Below, one piece after another: positions 53,746 to 63,171 of a stretch of DNA of 64,000 nt. The stretch is taken from NCBI RefSeq assembly GCF_000521505.1, contig NZ_CP003915.1, positions 3,844,001 through 3,908,000 of the forward strand, given 5' to 3'. The position numbers and the translations under genes are program-made. Source of the DNA: Advenella mimigardefordensis DPN7 (GTDB lineage Bacteria > Pseudomonadota > Gammaproteobacteria > Burkholderiales > Burkholderiaceae_B). The notes beneath the pieces were generated by a model. That model saw only the letters and a list, made by a program, of their open reading frames with translations, did not search any database and was not told the origin of the DNA. Within the stretch, counting starts at the first letter, position 1. The number at the start of each line of letters is the position of its first letter.

Positions 53746-55050
53746 ATGAATACTGAAAACCGACAGGAAAAAGCCGCGCTGGCCGAAGCCCGGCAATCAC
53801 GCATAGCGCAGATTCAGGAAGCCTTGCTGGATTGGCATGACATAACGAAGAAACTGGGGTACGTGCCGCTATTCGAGCAATTTTCGGCAACGGCAGCAGA
53901 GCGCGATGTGCAGCATAGACTGGCACTGGAAGAAGCCAGGCAGATCAAAGCGCAGGGCTTCGGTGCGCTGCGCCTTGCACAGGCTCAGGGCGGTTCAGGA
54001 GTGACGTTACCGGAACTGTTCTTTGTGGTGCGAGACCTGGCTCGTGCAGATCCAAACATCGCCCATATTTTCCGGAACCATTTCTTCGCCGTTGAACAAC
54101 ATCTTGCCGCACCCGACACGCCTTTCGCGGCTCGATTGCTGCCGCAAGTTGCTGACGGAAAGACACTGGGTGTGGCCTTTAATGAGTTGACCGGTGAGCC
54201 TGCTGGCGCCGTCGGACGCACCCCCGGCACGCAACTGGAAAAAGACGCAACACAGCCTGGCTGGCGCATCTCCGGCACTAAAATCTATTCGACCGGCAAT
54301 CTATACGCTGATTATCTGCTGGCCTCAGTCTCGGATCCAGACTCTGCTGCGGTCAAACAATTCTTTGTTTCTACCCAGGCCGAGGGCGTACGCCTGGACG
54401 ACGACTGGCACGGCTTTGGCCAGAAGCTGACCGGATCAGGCACCACCGTGTTCGACCGGGTGTATGTTGCGCCGGAAGATTTGTTCGATACGCCGCCCCG
54501 CCCCACCGTGAACACGCCGCATGGACCGCGCGTCCTGTTTGGTTTCACTTTCCATCAGGTTTATCTGACAACGATCATTACAGGTGTCATCGACCGCATT
54601 CTGGCAGATGCCCTTGCGCTCGTTGGCAAGCGCACGCGCAACTATTACCATGGGCTCACTGAGCTACCGGCACAGGAACCCGAGATCCAGTCGACTATCG
54701 GACGTATCGCCGCCTGGCGCGGCGCCGCCATAGCCAGCACAGATCGGGCCATCCATGCGCTGGATCATGCCTGGCAGCACAGAAACACGCCAGACGCTTA
54801 CGAGGCATCACGCCTGTCTACACTGGCCGCATCCGAGGCCAAAGTGGTTGTTGACGAAACGGCTGCCACACTGGCCAGCCTGCTGATTGATGTCGCCAGT
54901 GGTAGCGGCGTATCCACACAGGCTGCGCTGGACCGACACTGGCGCAACATCAAAGTGATCGCTTCGCACAACCCGCGTATCTACAAAGAACGCGTGCTGG
55001 GCGATCATTATCTGAACGGGACCGATTTACCAACGGGCGCGTTCTTCTGA
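53746..55050 (+). CDS. Acyl-CoA dehydrogenase-like flavin monooxygenase (DszC/SfnB type)
   Basis: 434 residues of the acyl-CoA dehydrogenase fold: ELFFVVRDLARADPNIAHIFRNHFFAVEQHL, WRISGTKIYSTGNLYADYLLASV, GSGVSTQAALDRHWRNIKVIASHNPRIYKERVLGDHYLNGTDLPTGAFF. The C-terminus matches DszC/SfnB-type oxidases of sulfones or sulfides rather than true acyl-CoA dehydrogenases. Last gene of the sulfur operon; a hairpin follows. Confidence 0.92.
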   Translation: MNTENRQEKAALAEARQSRIAQIQEALLDWHDITKKLGYVPLFEQFSATAAERDVQHRLALEEARQIKAQGFGALRLAQAQGGSGVTLPELFFVVRDLARADPNIAHIFRNHFFAVEQHLAAPDTPFAARLLPQVADGKTLGVAFNELTGEPAGAVGRTPGTQLEKDATQPGWRISGTKIYSTGNLYADYLLASVSDPDSAAVKQFFVSTQAEGVRLDDDWHGFGQKLTGSGTTVFDRVYVAPEDLFDTPPRPTVNTPHGPRVLFGFTFHQVYLTTIITGVIDRILADALALVGKRTRNYYHGLTELPAQEPEIQSTIGRIAAWRGAAIASTDRAIHALDHAWQHRNTPDAYEASRLSTLAASEAKVVVDETAATLASLLIDVASGSGVSTQAALDRHWRNIKVIASHNPRIYKERVLGDHYLNGTDLPTGAFF

Positions 55051-55080
55051 TGGTTGGAAATGAGTTGTTTTCAGGGGGTT

Positions 55081-55106
55081 AAGCAAGGACGCTGATGCGC
55101 TTGCTT
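55081..55106 (+). terminator. Hairpin after the sulfur operon
   Basis: AAGCAAG pairs with CTTGCTT and, inside, CGC pairs with GCG around TGAT with a two-base bulge; 30 bases after the last stop codon. No U-run follows, so termination is uncertain. Confidence 0.35.
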
Positions 55107-55150
55107 TGGCGGGATTGCGTTGTGGTGGCTGGTTGCCGCTGCCTTGACTG

Positions 55151-55576
55151 TTATTCGCAATCCCGTGGCTTGATCCAGCCGAGTGATCGAAATCCCATAT
55201 AGATCAACTCAATAAAAAAACAATAGCCGTAGCCGACCAACAATCCATAAAATAAAAGTATAAAAAACGCATCGAAAGAGACGATAAGTGCCGGATTAGT
55301 TAACCTGTCTATATACAACCGTAAATACCAGCCACAAATAGCAAATACGACGAAAATTGGCGGTGTTAGCCAAAACAATCGCCTTATTTTGCTATCGGTT
55401 CGATATTTACCGATGAGATAAAACATCGCAATGGCAAAGACTGTGTATTCAACTCCCGAAAAGCCCAGAGACAAGAAAAGAAACTTACTTAACCACGTAC
55501 TGCTAAATAGCAACAAAAATAAGGGTAGCGCTATTGGCAGGAGTAAAGTTCCCCGGTAGAAATTTTTAAGCGTCAT
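55151..55576 (-). CDS. Hypothetical four-helix membrane protein, 141 aa
   Basis: Four hydrophobic stretches (LLLPIALPLFLLLFS, FTVFAIAMFYLIG-like, LTPPIFVVFAICGWYL, FFILLFYGLLVGYGYCFF) and a basic tail. No family is recognised. It lies downstream of the PAAR gene on the same strand within the RHS island and may be an immunity protein for a displaced toxin (inference). Confidence 0.65.
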   Translation of the reverse strand: MTLKNFYRGTLLLPIALPLFLLLFSSTWLSKFLFLSLGFSGVEYTVFAIAMFYLIGKYRTDSKIRRLFWLTPPIFVVFAICGWYLRLYIDRLTNPALIVSFDAFFILLFYGLLVGYGYCFFIELIYMGFRSLGWIKPRDCE

Positions 55577-55712
55577 ATGAATGGAGCCTGTAAATCATTC
55601 TGGCCTGGCATTGCACAATGTATTCCTGATTTTCAAGGCTTAGAGCACTCGTCGGACAATAAAAGCACCATTGACCGTAATCCAAAATACAGTATTGACC
55701 CGGATCAGTGAG

Positions 55713-55979
55713 CTACAAACTGGGTCCACCGCCATCAACAATGATTGTGGCGCCACAACTAGTCGTGCTACCGTGGCGCGCTAATCTTCTACCCTCAATC
55801 GTGGCAGCCCCTCCGTCTGTAATAAACACTTCGCCATGTTCCGGGCACATGACTTTATCGCCCACACGCGCAACATTTCTGCCGTCGATCGTTAACCCGG
55901 CCGTCGCTGTGATTATTTTTCCGCCATGAGTAGTTCGGTTTCCCAGTACAGCTATCGGAGCAGTGTAATTATCAGACAT
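55713..55979 (-). CDS. PAAR-domain protein (T6SS spike tip)
   Basis: 88 residues from ATG 55979. Motifs APIAVLGNRTTHGGKIITAT, GLTIDGRNVARVGDKVMCPEHG and GRRLARHGSTTSCGATII are the three PAAR-type repeats with metal-binding His/Cys. It sharpens VgrG; downstream of the VgrG-RHS gene with only a short gene between. Confidence 0.92.
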   Translation of the reverse strand: MSDNYTAPIAVLGNRTTHGGKIITATAGLTIDGRNVARVGDKVMCPEHGEVFITDGGAATIEGRRLARHGSTTSCGATIIVDGGGPSL

Positions 55980-55987
55980 ATTCAGGT

Positions 55988-56320
55988 TCAAAATTGATGT
56001 ATCACAAACGAAGTAATCAGGACGACGCCAAACAAGACATGCAATCCGTACACAACGTTAGAAATAGTCCTCAGCCGGCTGTAGTCGGGAAAGGCTTCTG
56101 CTATTTCTCTGGGCGGAACAGGATGTTTGAATAAATAATGCACAAAACCATATCTGCACTTGGTCAAATCAAACAGGAAATATAAATCTGATATTGAGCC
56201 TGTTTTCTCCAGCAAAGGCGGACGATTTCTGAAGAAATCCAGCAAGCCGGAAAGCGCCGACTGAGCATAAACAGCCGACACCAGAAAAGCCACGCCCACA
56301 ACCGCAATAAAGTAGATCAT
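55988..56320 (-). CDS. Candidate membrane immunity protein for the RHS toxin
   Basis: 110 residues, with one N-terminal helix (IYFIAVVGVAFLVSAVYAQS) and one C-terminal helix (VVYGLHVLFGVVLITSFVIHQF) around a soluble centre. It starts 13 bases after the VgrG-RHS stop codon, the usual immunity position. No domain recognised. A membrane immunity would suit a toxin acting at the membrane or periplasm. Confidence 0.7.
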   Translation of the reverse strand: MIYFIAVVGVAFLVSAVYAQSALSGLLDFFRNRPPLLEKTGSISDLYFLFDLTKCRYGFVHYLFKHPVPPREIAEAFPDYSRLRTISNVVYGLHVLFGVVLITSFVIHQF

Positions 56321-56333
56321 CACTTAAATCTCA

Positions 56334-59300
56334 TTACCAGGCACCACCAAACATCTGACCGATTGCATTGGGGGGAACGACGGGTGGAACAAAATCCGGA
56401 GGCAACGGGGTCGTGTTGGGTGGCGCTTCCTTACCCGTGTTCTTGCAAGAAGTACATTCAGGGCGGCAACTTTCCATTCGGGAGCTTAATACTTTTGACC
56501 CTCCGCCACCAAAACCAATGCCCGCTGAATACCCTCTTTTATAGATAGTGAGTAAACTCTCGGAGTACGCATCGCCAAGCTTAACACTTCCTAAGCCAAT
56601 ACCTTTGATAAAGGACACATTGGCACCTGCCTCGCTATAATCTCCGTTAAAGACGTTCGGATCGATATGGTCTAATCCGTCTACGAAAGAAGTATCAAAT
56701 CCTTGCGCCGCGACATTAAGACCACGACCATAGGTGCCGCCACCGGCAAGCACTTCAACTCTTGCCATTTGCCCGTTGATGCACTCAGATCTTAATTTAT
56801 AATGCGTGCCAGATACAACGCCGGCCGACGCCTGATATCCTTCACCCGTCCACGTGATCAGCCCTAAGGGATCCTGTCTTTGCACAGGATTTCCCTGTAC
56901 ATAAGCGTAAGCATTCATGCCGCCCTGGATACCAATCGGATCCTGATTGATATACCGCCCCGCATCGGAATCATAATAGCGATAACGGTTGTAATGCAAC
57001 CCTGATTCGGCATCGTAATATTGCCCGGGAAAGCGAATCGGATTTTCTTCCCGCCCTACGATAAAACGGTCGATCTGCCCATAGGATGAATAGTCAGCAG
57101 CCCACACGATCTGCCGATGTTCGTCGTAGATTTCCTGTGGCGTACCCAAATGATCATTTACATAGTATTGCGTTTTGCCGTTTACCACTCTTGCTAATGG
57201 CCCCATACCGTCAGGATGGGCGATATACGTAGTCCTTTTTTCCGTATCGGAGCCTTCTATTTTTTGTATTTCCTGGATCATCCAGTTTCCATCCCACACG
57301 AAATATGTGGTGCGTACCGGCTGCCCAGGCACATGGCACAGTTTTGCAATGCGCCGTCCCCATGCGTCGTATCGGTATTGGGTGTTCCGACCATCAGCGT
57401 GTTCGATACCTACTAACTGGTGAGCTGCATCATATTGATAACGCGTGGTTTGGCTGTCGAGTTCCGTACCATCGCCCGTCTGATCAATGTCGTTACCGAC
57501 ATCGGGATCAAAATTCGCCATGATCAATCCCGGCTTATTCTCCATGGCCACAAGCGAAGAGAGTGTAGACGAACGACGATTTCCGTGGCCATCATAGGTA
57601 TAGCTAACAAGACTGTTTTTTCTGGAAGATAGGAAAGCAGACAGTCGATCACCCTTACTCTGCTGTACCATTTTTTGTTCAGACAATGTCCGCTCCAGAT
57701 TAGCCGAGTCGGTCAGCAGATTACCTGTCACATCGTAGCGAAACGTTTCAGTCTGATGGACCTTGCCTTGCAAATAGCGTGTCACTTCGGCCAGACGTGC
57801 TTGTGAGTTGTACTGAAAAATTTTATGACCACGATAAATGTCATTGAGTGATGTCAGCTGGCCGGCCTTGTCATATTCCCAGGTTCTCCAGGGACGAGGG
57901 GTATCAACCAGATTGCCGCGGTCATCAAAACTCTGCCACAAGTGCCCGGTCAGCTGACCTGCCTCATTGCGTTGCCAATGATGTCTTACCATTCCTTGTG
58001 TACGAGCCACCTCGCGTTGCAGGGGATCACGTTCAAAGGCCGCTAATGTTTCCTGATTCAGCAGCACACCATGCACATGGCCGGAACCATAGCGCTGCAA
58101 GGTCAACGTCCCAACTGCAGGTATATGCGTCGACTCCCTCTTGCCCAGAGCGTCCAGCACATGCGTAAGACGCACGACATGCCCCTGATGTGACTGGGTT
58201 TCGGCGATGCAATTGCCTGCTGCATCATGCTCGAATGTCATCTGACTATCAGGCTGCCCGGGCTTCACCGCTCTGGCCTGAAGCAGGAGTCCTCGCGGAT
58301 CATAACGATAGCTATCCTGACTACCATCGGCGAATTGGCGTTCAATGACGCGCCCGACCGCATCATAAATTATCCGCGTAACGAGTTGACCGTCCTGCCC
58401 ATGCTCAATTCGTTCTATAAGTTCACTCGCCGCGTTGAATCTGTAAGATTGCTGGCGCGAATCAAATCCTGTCTGCTCGATTAAGCGACCTCGCGAATCA
58501 TAGACAAATGACATTGTCTCGCCCTTCGCATTGGTTACACCAGTAACGCGCCCTAATTCGTCGTAGGCATAGCTCGTTCGTCTACCGGTATGGTCTGTAA
58601 CAACAACCGGCTGATCATACACGTTCCATTGCGTATGTACGGAATTACCTAAGGCGTTTTTTTGTACGACAGGTCTACCGGCTCTATCGTACTCAGTACT
58701 CCAGCTGCCCTGATCCGAGGTTTGACTCCGTTCCATTTGCCCGGCATTATTCCACTGATAATGAGTTGACTGTCCTGCAGCATTGGTTGCTGTTTCGATC
58801 TGGCCAAGCTTGTCATATTTATAACTGGATGTATTCCCCGAGCAATCAACCTGGGATGCCAATTGTCCGGCGTCATCCCATTGCGTCTTTGTGATATTAC
58901 CTTTGGCATCGGTACGCGAGACCGGCAGGCCATTGGCATAGGCATAGCTCGTGCTATGGCCCAGTGGATCGGTCTCGCTCGCCAGATTGCCCGCTTCGTC
59001 ATAACTGCGCTGCCACACATGGCCTGCCGGATCGGTAATCTGCACGGGCTGATTCTGTGCGTTATAGGATAGGCTGGTTACGTTCCCTGCCGCGTCGATC
59101 ATGGATGTCGGGCTGCCTGCCGCGTTGTTCACCAACCGCGTGCTGCGTCCCAACTCGTCCGTACGACCAGAGATGCTGCCTGTTTCATCAAAATGAATCT
59201 GCTCCACGCTACCATCCGGATGTGTCACCCGATCGACTGCCCACAAGCCGTTGTAGTGATACTCCGTTGTGTTGCCCAGCCCATCGGTAACCTGCGTCAT

Positions 59301-62300
59301 TTTGGAAGCCGGCAGATACGTAAAGCGTGTATCGCGCGTAATCATTGGCTTTGCACCCGGCGCTGCCGCATTCTCCGCATAGGCATAGGTGCGCACGCAC
59401 TTTGCCTGTGGCGTATCGCCATCCCATTCCGAAACGTGCACGGCGCCCGAAGGCGTACGATACTCGTTCAGCAGATGATGTGTATATCGGTAACGCCAAA
59501 CGCGGCCACCCCGATCAGCGGCGCGAACCAGATCGCCTTGCTCATCATAGGCATAACGAGCCAGCGGCTGTCCGTGTTCATCACCAACCAGATGCAAGGC
59601 CACAATCCGCTCTTGCGCATCCAGTTCACAACGCACCGTATGCCGGTTGTTGCGCACATACTCCAGTCCTCCTGCAGCAGTGTACTTCAACTCCAGCCAC
59701 TGTCCGTCACGCGTCGTTACTCGATGCAAGCGCCAGCGTTTAGACGCTTTGGAATGCCGTTCATAATGTTCTTCATTACCATTGATAAAACGAATGATGT
59801 AGCGCGACTGCGAGGCATGATCTTCAATACGTTGCAGCGTGTATTTCTCAATCGGATGGAAATGTTCCTCACCAACTGCCAGATCCGGGAAGTTCAATTG
59901 GCGGCCATCGGCATCAAAATACACCAGCCCCGCCGTGCCCTGCCTGATTTCAGTTGAATAAGGCAGTTTCCACGCCACGCCCAGGCATCCTTGGCGCTGA
60001 TCGGCACTGCGATACATCCGGTTCCAGCGAATCGGCAAACGCCCCGGCAATACAAAATCTTCGGCAACCAGTATCTTCTGCCCGGTGGCCACATCCACAG
60101 GATGCTGCGATGTCGTGCGTTTGGCGCATTCAGCGGCGTCGGCCTCAGTAACCGGCACCAGCCCTTGCGCATCGCCCCCCGTCATACTGATGATCGGTGC
60201 CTGCAAGTAAATGCCTTTACCCCGGATGCGGATTCCGGCTTCGTCAATTGTGATAACGCCACCCGGGCCAATCAGCTTGGCATATTGAGCACCTGACAAG
60301 CTCGCCTGGCCGCTATCGGTAATCCGGATCTGGTTGGCGTCTGAGCTTTCCACTTCGCCGGGCAATTGCGGTTGAAAATACGGCGTCGCAAGTAGCGGTT
60401 GTTCCTGTTCTTTTTGTACTGCTGTTTGGACCGCCTTGCCGCGCACCGTCACCGAATACACATGCCCAACGTCTGAGGTCCAGCTTTGTACCACCCTGTC
60501 GGTCCTGTCCATACCCACGGTACTGGCCATCTGCAGACCGATATTGCGCAGGTACAGACCGCCCACGTTCACGTTATAGGCCAGGCCGACATTCATCATT
60601 TTGCCCAGACCAACGCTTTGTACCGAAGCCAGATCCACCGTCTCCTGCTTATAGCCGCCGGTATGCAGCTTCCAGTGCCAGCGTATTTTATCAGTCTTGT
60701 TGTTGCCAACGGTCAGCGTGTCATTGTGTTCAACTTCAACGTCCTGATCCCGTTCGGCATGGATCCATAGCTGTTCCTGCCCTTTCTTGTCTTCGAAACG
60801 AATCGCATTGGCCGTGTCATAACTCCCACCTGGGGATGAGCGTGAATACAGACCCATCTGCGTGGCGTTATCCGGTAGCGTCCAGGGCGGCATCATCGCT
60901 GCGTTGTAGACCCTGCCGGTAATGATCGGTGCGTCCGGGTCTCCGTTCAGGAAATCTACTATCACCTCGTCGCCGATGCGAGGCACCTGGATTGCGCCGA
61001 AGTTACCGCTGGCCCATGCACTCGATACCCGAATCCAGCAGGAGCTGTTCTCATCACGCTTGTCATAGCGGTCCCAATGGAAATGCACTTTGACCTGACC
61101 ATACTCATTGGTCCAGATCTCTTTGCCTTCAGGCCCCACCACCACGGCCGTTTGCGGCCCCAGGGTACGTGGCTTGCGCGTCGTGCGTGGCGGACGGAAT
61201 GGCAAGGTGGTGCATTGCACGGTCAGATCGAACACGCAGCGCCGGCCGTTTTGTATGGCTTCCTCAGGTGAACTTACTGAATGGTAGTTGTTCTCCTTCA
61301 GATCGTAGCGCGTACTCAGAACGACATATTCGCGGTTTTCTTCTGTACGCGGACAGCGAATCAGGTTGAACAGCGAGCCGGTTGCCACACCTCGGGCGGT
61401 GCTGCGCAACGTTTTAGTATCGCGAATGTGATGCTGTTCCTGCATGCGTTGACGGGCATAGCGCTCGCCTAACGGATTATCCCCGTAGTTACCCGGCCAC
61501 TCATATACTTCCGACTGGTTATGCTCATGCTCCAGCTCGATCTGCTGGCGCGCGGCCAGATCAGCCTTAGGCGTCGTAAAGTTGTAGTCGTTAGTGGTGT
61601 ACTGTCCGGGACGCAGGTCCTGAAACACCGCCACATGAGTCATGTAGTCCTGCTGCGGTAATGTCAACTTATCTTCAGTGAAATACGGCACATGCTCATA
61701 GCCATCCACAGGCTTGTGGCTTTGCACTTCATCGCTCATCACCAGCGTGTGCTTGTCCTGTTCATGACGAAAGTAATAATGAATCCCTTCAGCTTCCAGC
61801 AGCCGGCTCACAAACTGAAAATCAGTCTCGTCATATTGCACGCAATAGACGCGTGGCGCGTAGCTTTCTACCAAGTCAAACTCAAACGCATAACCATAGG
61901 GTGACAGCACCTGCTTGATGGTCTCTGGCACAGACTGGTTCTGATAGATACGGAATTCTTTCTTATGGGTCGCCAGCCAGAACCAAGGTGCCACGCGCGC
62001 TTCATAGACGAAGTAGCGATCCGCATCGCCTTCCTGACCTACCAGCGCAAAACTGGCAATCACGCCGTTGATATAGCGCGGGGCGGCTGCGGTGTTGATA
62101 GTGAGCGTCAGGGACTTACCCAGCAATGACCGGACATCCACCTGCATCGAACGATGCAGCAGTCTGACGGTATAGTCGGAAAGCGTAGACATCCCATCTG
62201 TGCCTTGCATGGCGTCAAACAGGAATTCGGCATTTTCAGCCGCAATGGAAACCCCGATCAGCCGGTCAGGGTTGATCACGTTTAATATTTTTGTATTCGC

Positions 62301-62306
62301 GGACAT
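56334..62306 (-). CDS. vgrG: VgrG-RHS fusion protein with C-terminal polymorphic toxin
   Basis: 1,990 residues. VgrG part (1 to about 650): TRYDLKENNYHS, WTNEYGQVKVHFHWDRYDKRDENSSCWIRVSSAWASGNFGAIQVPRIGDEVIVDFLNGDPDAPIITGRVYN and a DUF2345-like tail. The RHS shell begins at about 735 (HPVDVATGQKILVAEDFVLPGRLPIRWNRMYRS), with numerous YD repeats. It ends HLGTPQEIYDEHRQIVWAADYSSYG and the self-cleaving DPLGL near 1810. The last ~178 residues after DPLGL are the variable toxin: Gly-rich, no familiar nuclease or protease motif, four Cys in ESCRPECTSCKNTG and a Pro-rich tail. The start at 62306 (ATG) is used; an upstream TTG adds one residue. Confidence 0.95.
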   Translation of the reverse strand: MSANTKILNVINPDRLIGVSIAAENAEFLFDAMQGTDGMSTLSDYTVRLLHRSMQVDVRSLLGKSLTLTINTAAAPRYINGVIASFALVGQEGDADRYFVYEARVAPWFWLATHKKEFRIYQNQSVPETIKQVLSPYGYAFEFDLVESYAPRVYCVQYDETDFQFVSRLLEAEGIHYYFRHEQDKHTLVMSDEVQSHKPVDGYEHVPYFTEDKLTLPQQDYMTHVAVFQDLRPGQYTTNDYNFTTPKADLAARQQIELEHEHNQSEVYEWPGNYGDNPLGERYARQRMQEQHHIRDTKTLRSTARGVATGSLFNLIRCPRTEENREYVVLSTRYDLKENNYHSVSSPEEAIQNGRRCVFDLTVQCTTLPFRPPRTTRKPRTLGPQTAVVVGPEGKEIWTNEYGQVKVHFHWDRYDKRDENSSCWIRVSSAWASGNFGAIQVPRIGDEVIVDFLNGDPDAPIITGRVYNAAMMPPWTLPDNATQMGLYSRSSPGGSYDTANAIRFEDKKGQEQLWIHAERDQDVEVEHNDTLTVGNNKTDKIRWHWKLHTGGYKQETVDLASVQSVGLGKMMNVGLAYNVNVGGLYLRNIGLQMASTVGMDRTDRVVQSWTSDVGHVYSVTVRGKAVQTAVQKEQEQPLLATPYFQPQLPGEVESSDANQIRITDSGQASLSGAQYAKLIGPGGVITIDEAGIRIRGKGIYLQAPIISMTGGDAQGLVPVTEADAAECAKRTTSQHPVDVATGQKILVAEDFVLPGRLPIRWNRMYRSADQRQGCLGVAWKLPYSTEIRQGTAGLVYFDADGRQLNFPDLAVGEEHFHPIEKYTLQRIEDHASQSRYIIRFINGNEEHYERHSKASKRWRLHRVTTRDGQWLELKYTAAGGLEYVRNNRHTVRCELDAQERIVALHLVGDEHGQPLARYAYDEQGDLVRAADRGGRVWRYRYTHHLLNEYRTPSGAVHVSEWDGDTPQAKCVRTYAYAENAAAPGAKPMITRDTRFTYLPASKMTQVTDGLGNTTEYHYNGLWAVDRVTHPDGSVEQIHFDETGSISGRTDELGRSTRLVNNAAGSPTSMIDAAGNVTSLSYNAQNQPVQITDPAGHVWQRSYDEAGNLASETDPLGHSTSYAYANGLPVSRTDAKGNITKTQWDDAGQLASQVDCSGNTSSYKYDKLGQIETATNAAGQSTHYQWNNAGQMERSQTSDQGSWSTEYDRAGRPVVQKNALGNSVHTQWNVYDQPVVVTDHTGRRTSYAYDELGRVTGVTNAKGETMSFVYDSRGRLIEQTGFDSRQQSYRFNAASELIERIEHGQDGQLVTRIIYDAVGRVIERQFADGSQDSYRYDPRGLLLQARAVKPGQPDSQMTFEHDAAGNCIAETQSHQGHVVRLTHVLDALGKRESTHIPAVGTLTLQRYGSGHVHGVLLNQETLAAFERDPLQREVARTQGMVRHHWQRNEAGQLTGHLWQSFDDRGNLVDTPRPWRTWEYDKAGQLTSLNDIYRGHKIFQYNSQARLAEVTRYLQGKVHQTETFRYDVTGNLLTDSANLERTLSEQKMVQQSKGDRLSAFLSSRKNSLVSYTYDGHGNRRSSTLSSLVAMENKPGLIMANFDPDVGNDIDQTGDGTELDSQTTRYQYDAAHQLVGIEHADGRNTQYRYDAWGRRIAKLCHVPGQPVRTTYFVWDGNWMIQEIQKIEGSDTEKRTTYIAHPDGMGPLARVVNGKTQYYVNDHLGTPQEIYDEHRQIVWAADYSSYGQIDRFIVGREENPIRFPGQYYDAESGLHYNRYRYYDSDAGRYINQDPIGIQGGMNAYAYVQGNPVQRQDPLGLITWTGEGYQASAGVVSGTHYKLRSECINGQMARVEVLAGGGTYGRGLNVAAQGFDTSFVDGLDHIDPNVFNGDYSEAGANVSFIKGIGLGSVKLGDAYSESLLTIYKRGYSAGIGFGGGGSKVLSSRMESCRPECTSCKNTGKEAPPNTTPLPPDFVPPVVPPNAIGQMFGGAW

Positions 62307-62488
62307 CAAACATGCAGGCTTGCGTTCACCCGCCCCTTTTATGCAGAAATATTCTTATTTATTGAGAAACAACCACTCACATTCATTATAAAGTTGCAAT
62401 AGTGGACAGCTGCATATTTTTACAAACTCTTTCAATAAGCTGAATGTGGTTGATCTAATCCGTTTGAGAACAATGCCTTCGCTGCATG

Positions 62489-62632
62489 CTATGCCTGATA
62501 ACCACTTTCCGTGACGGTGAACCCACCGTCGACTTTGGCAACAATACTCACTTGCATAATATTTGGAAACAAATAGATAAATTCGGTTAACTCGATTATA
62601 ACGACATCAGAATCAGAGTTAGCGAGGGTAAT
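62489..62632 (-). pseudogene. In-frame 47-codon relic after the lipoprotein gene
   Basis: Directly after the lipoprotein stop codon, the same frame stays open for 47 codons, reading ITLANSDSDVVIIELTEF and on to FTVTESGYQA before a stop. It looks like a genuine protein end but has no ATG near its start (one internal ATG at codon 26). It may be the C-terminus of a lost gene, perhaps a duplicate immunity protein. The rest of the 62310-62632 gap shows nothing recognisable. Confidence 0.35.
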
Positions 62633-63154
62633 CTACCGGAACGCGTCGCAACGTTCGTGACCGATTTGCGTTTCGTAATACTGTTTCATACTTTCCGAAG
62701 ACAGAACACAAACCCAGACCGCTGGTTTTCCATCAACATATTCCCCATTCTGAATCGTAATAAAGGTGGGTGTCACGTCGGGACCAAGAAACAAACGTTC
62801 CTGATTCTCTGCAAGAAACTGGCTCGCATTCTCTACCTGATAGATGGCGCCGTCCGTCATGCCATGGCTGTAGCGTTTTTGTTTGGCAGCTGGCAGGCGG
62901 CTGGCATCAAAGCGGCCAACATACTGCAGCGCCAGTTTCCCTTCAAAGGCGTGATAGCGCAGATACGAATTGCCCAGTTCAACTTCCATGCCCACCAGTT
63001 TGCCGTTATCTGAACGCGGGATCGCCTTCAGGGTAACGGGTTTGGCAAGGGTATCAATTCTGTATTCCCCGGAGGCAACGCTGGCGCAGCCCAGCAGCAC
63101 GGCCATGATTGCACCAGTTATAACGCGTCGGAAAAATACAGACGATAATCTCAT
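62633..63154 (-). CDS. Putative lipoprotein next to a lysozyme-like effector
   Basis: 173 residues from ATG 63154. Signal ends VLLGCAS, a lipobox with acylated Cys. The soluble part reads YRIDTLAKPVTLKAIPRSDNGKLVGMEVELGNSYLRYHAFEGKLALQYVGRF. It follows the lysozyme-like gene by 17 bases; a periplasmic lipoprotein is the usual immunity for a cell-wall-degrading T6SS effector. Confidence 0.8.
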   Translation of the reverse strand: MRLSSVFFRRVITGAIMAVLLGCASVASGEYRIDTLAKPVTLKAIPRSDNGKLVGMEVELGNSYLRYHAFEGKLALQYVGRFDASRLPAAKQKRYSHGMTDGAIYQVENASQFLAENQERLFLGPDVTPTFITIQNGEYVDGKPAVWVCVLSSESMKQYYETQIGHERCDAFR

Positions 63155-63171
63155 AGTCAAACGCTCCGAAA

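Noticed and set aside
55578..55712. Plus-strand 44-codon reading between two minus-strand genes
   Set aside because: No ribosome-binding site of note and it overlaps the shoulder of the PAAR transcript; likely chance.
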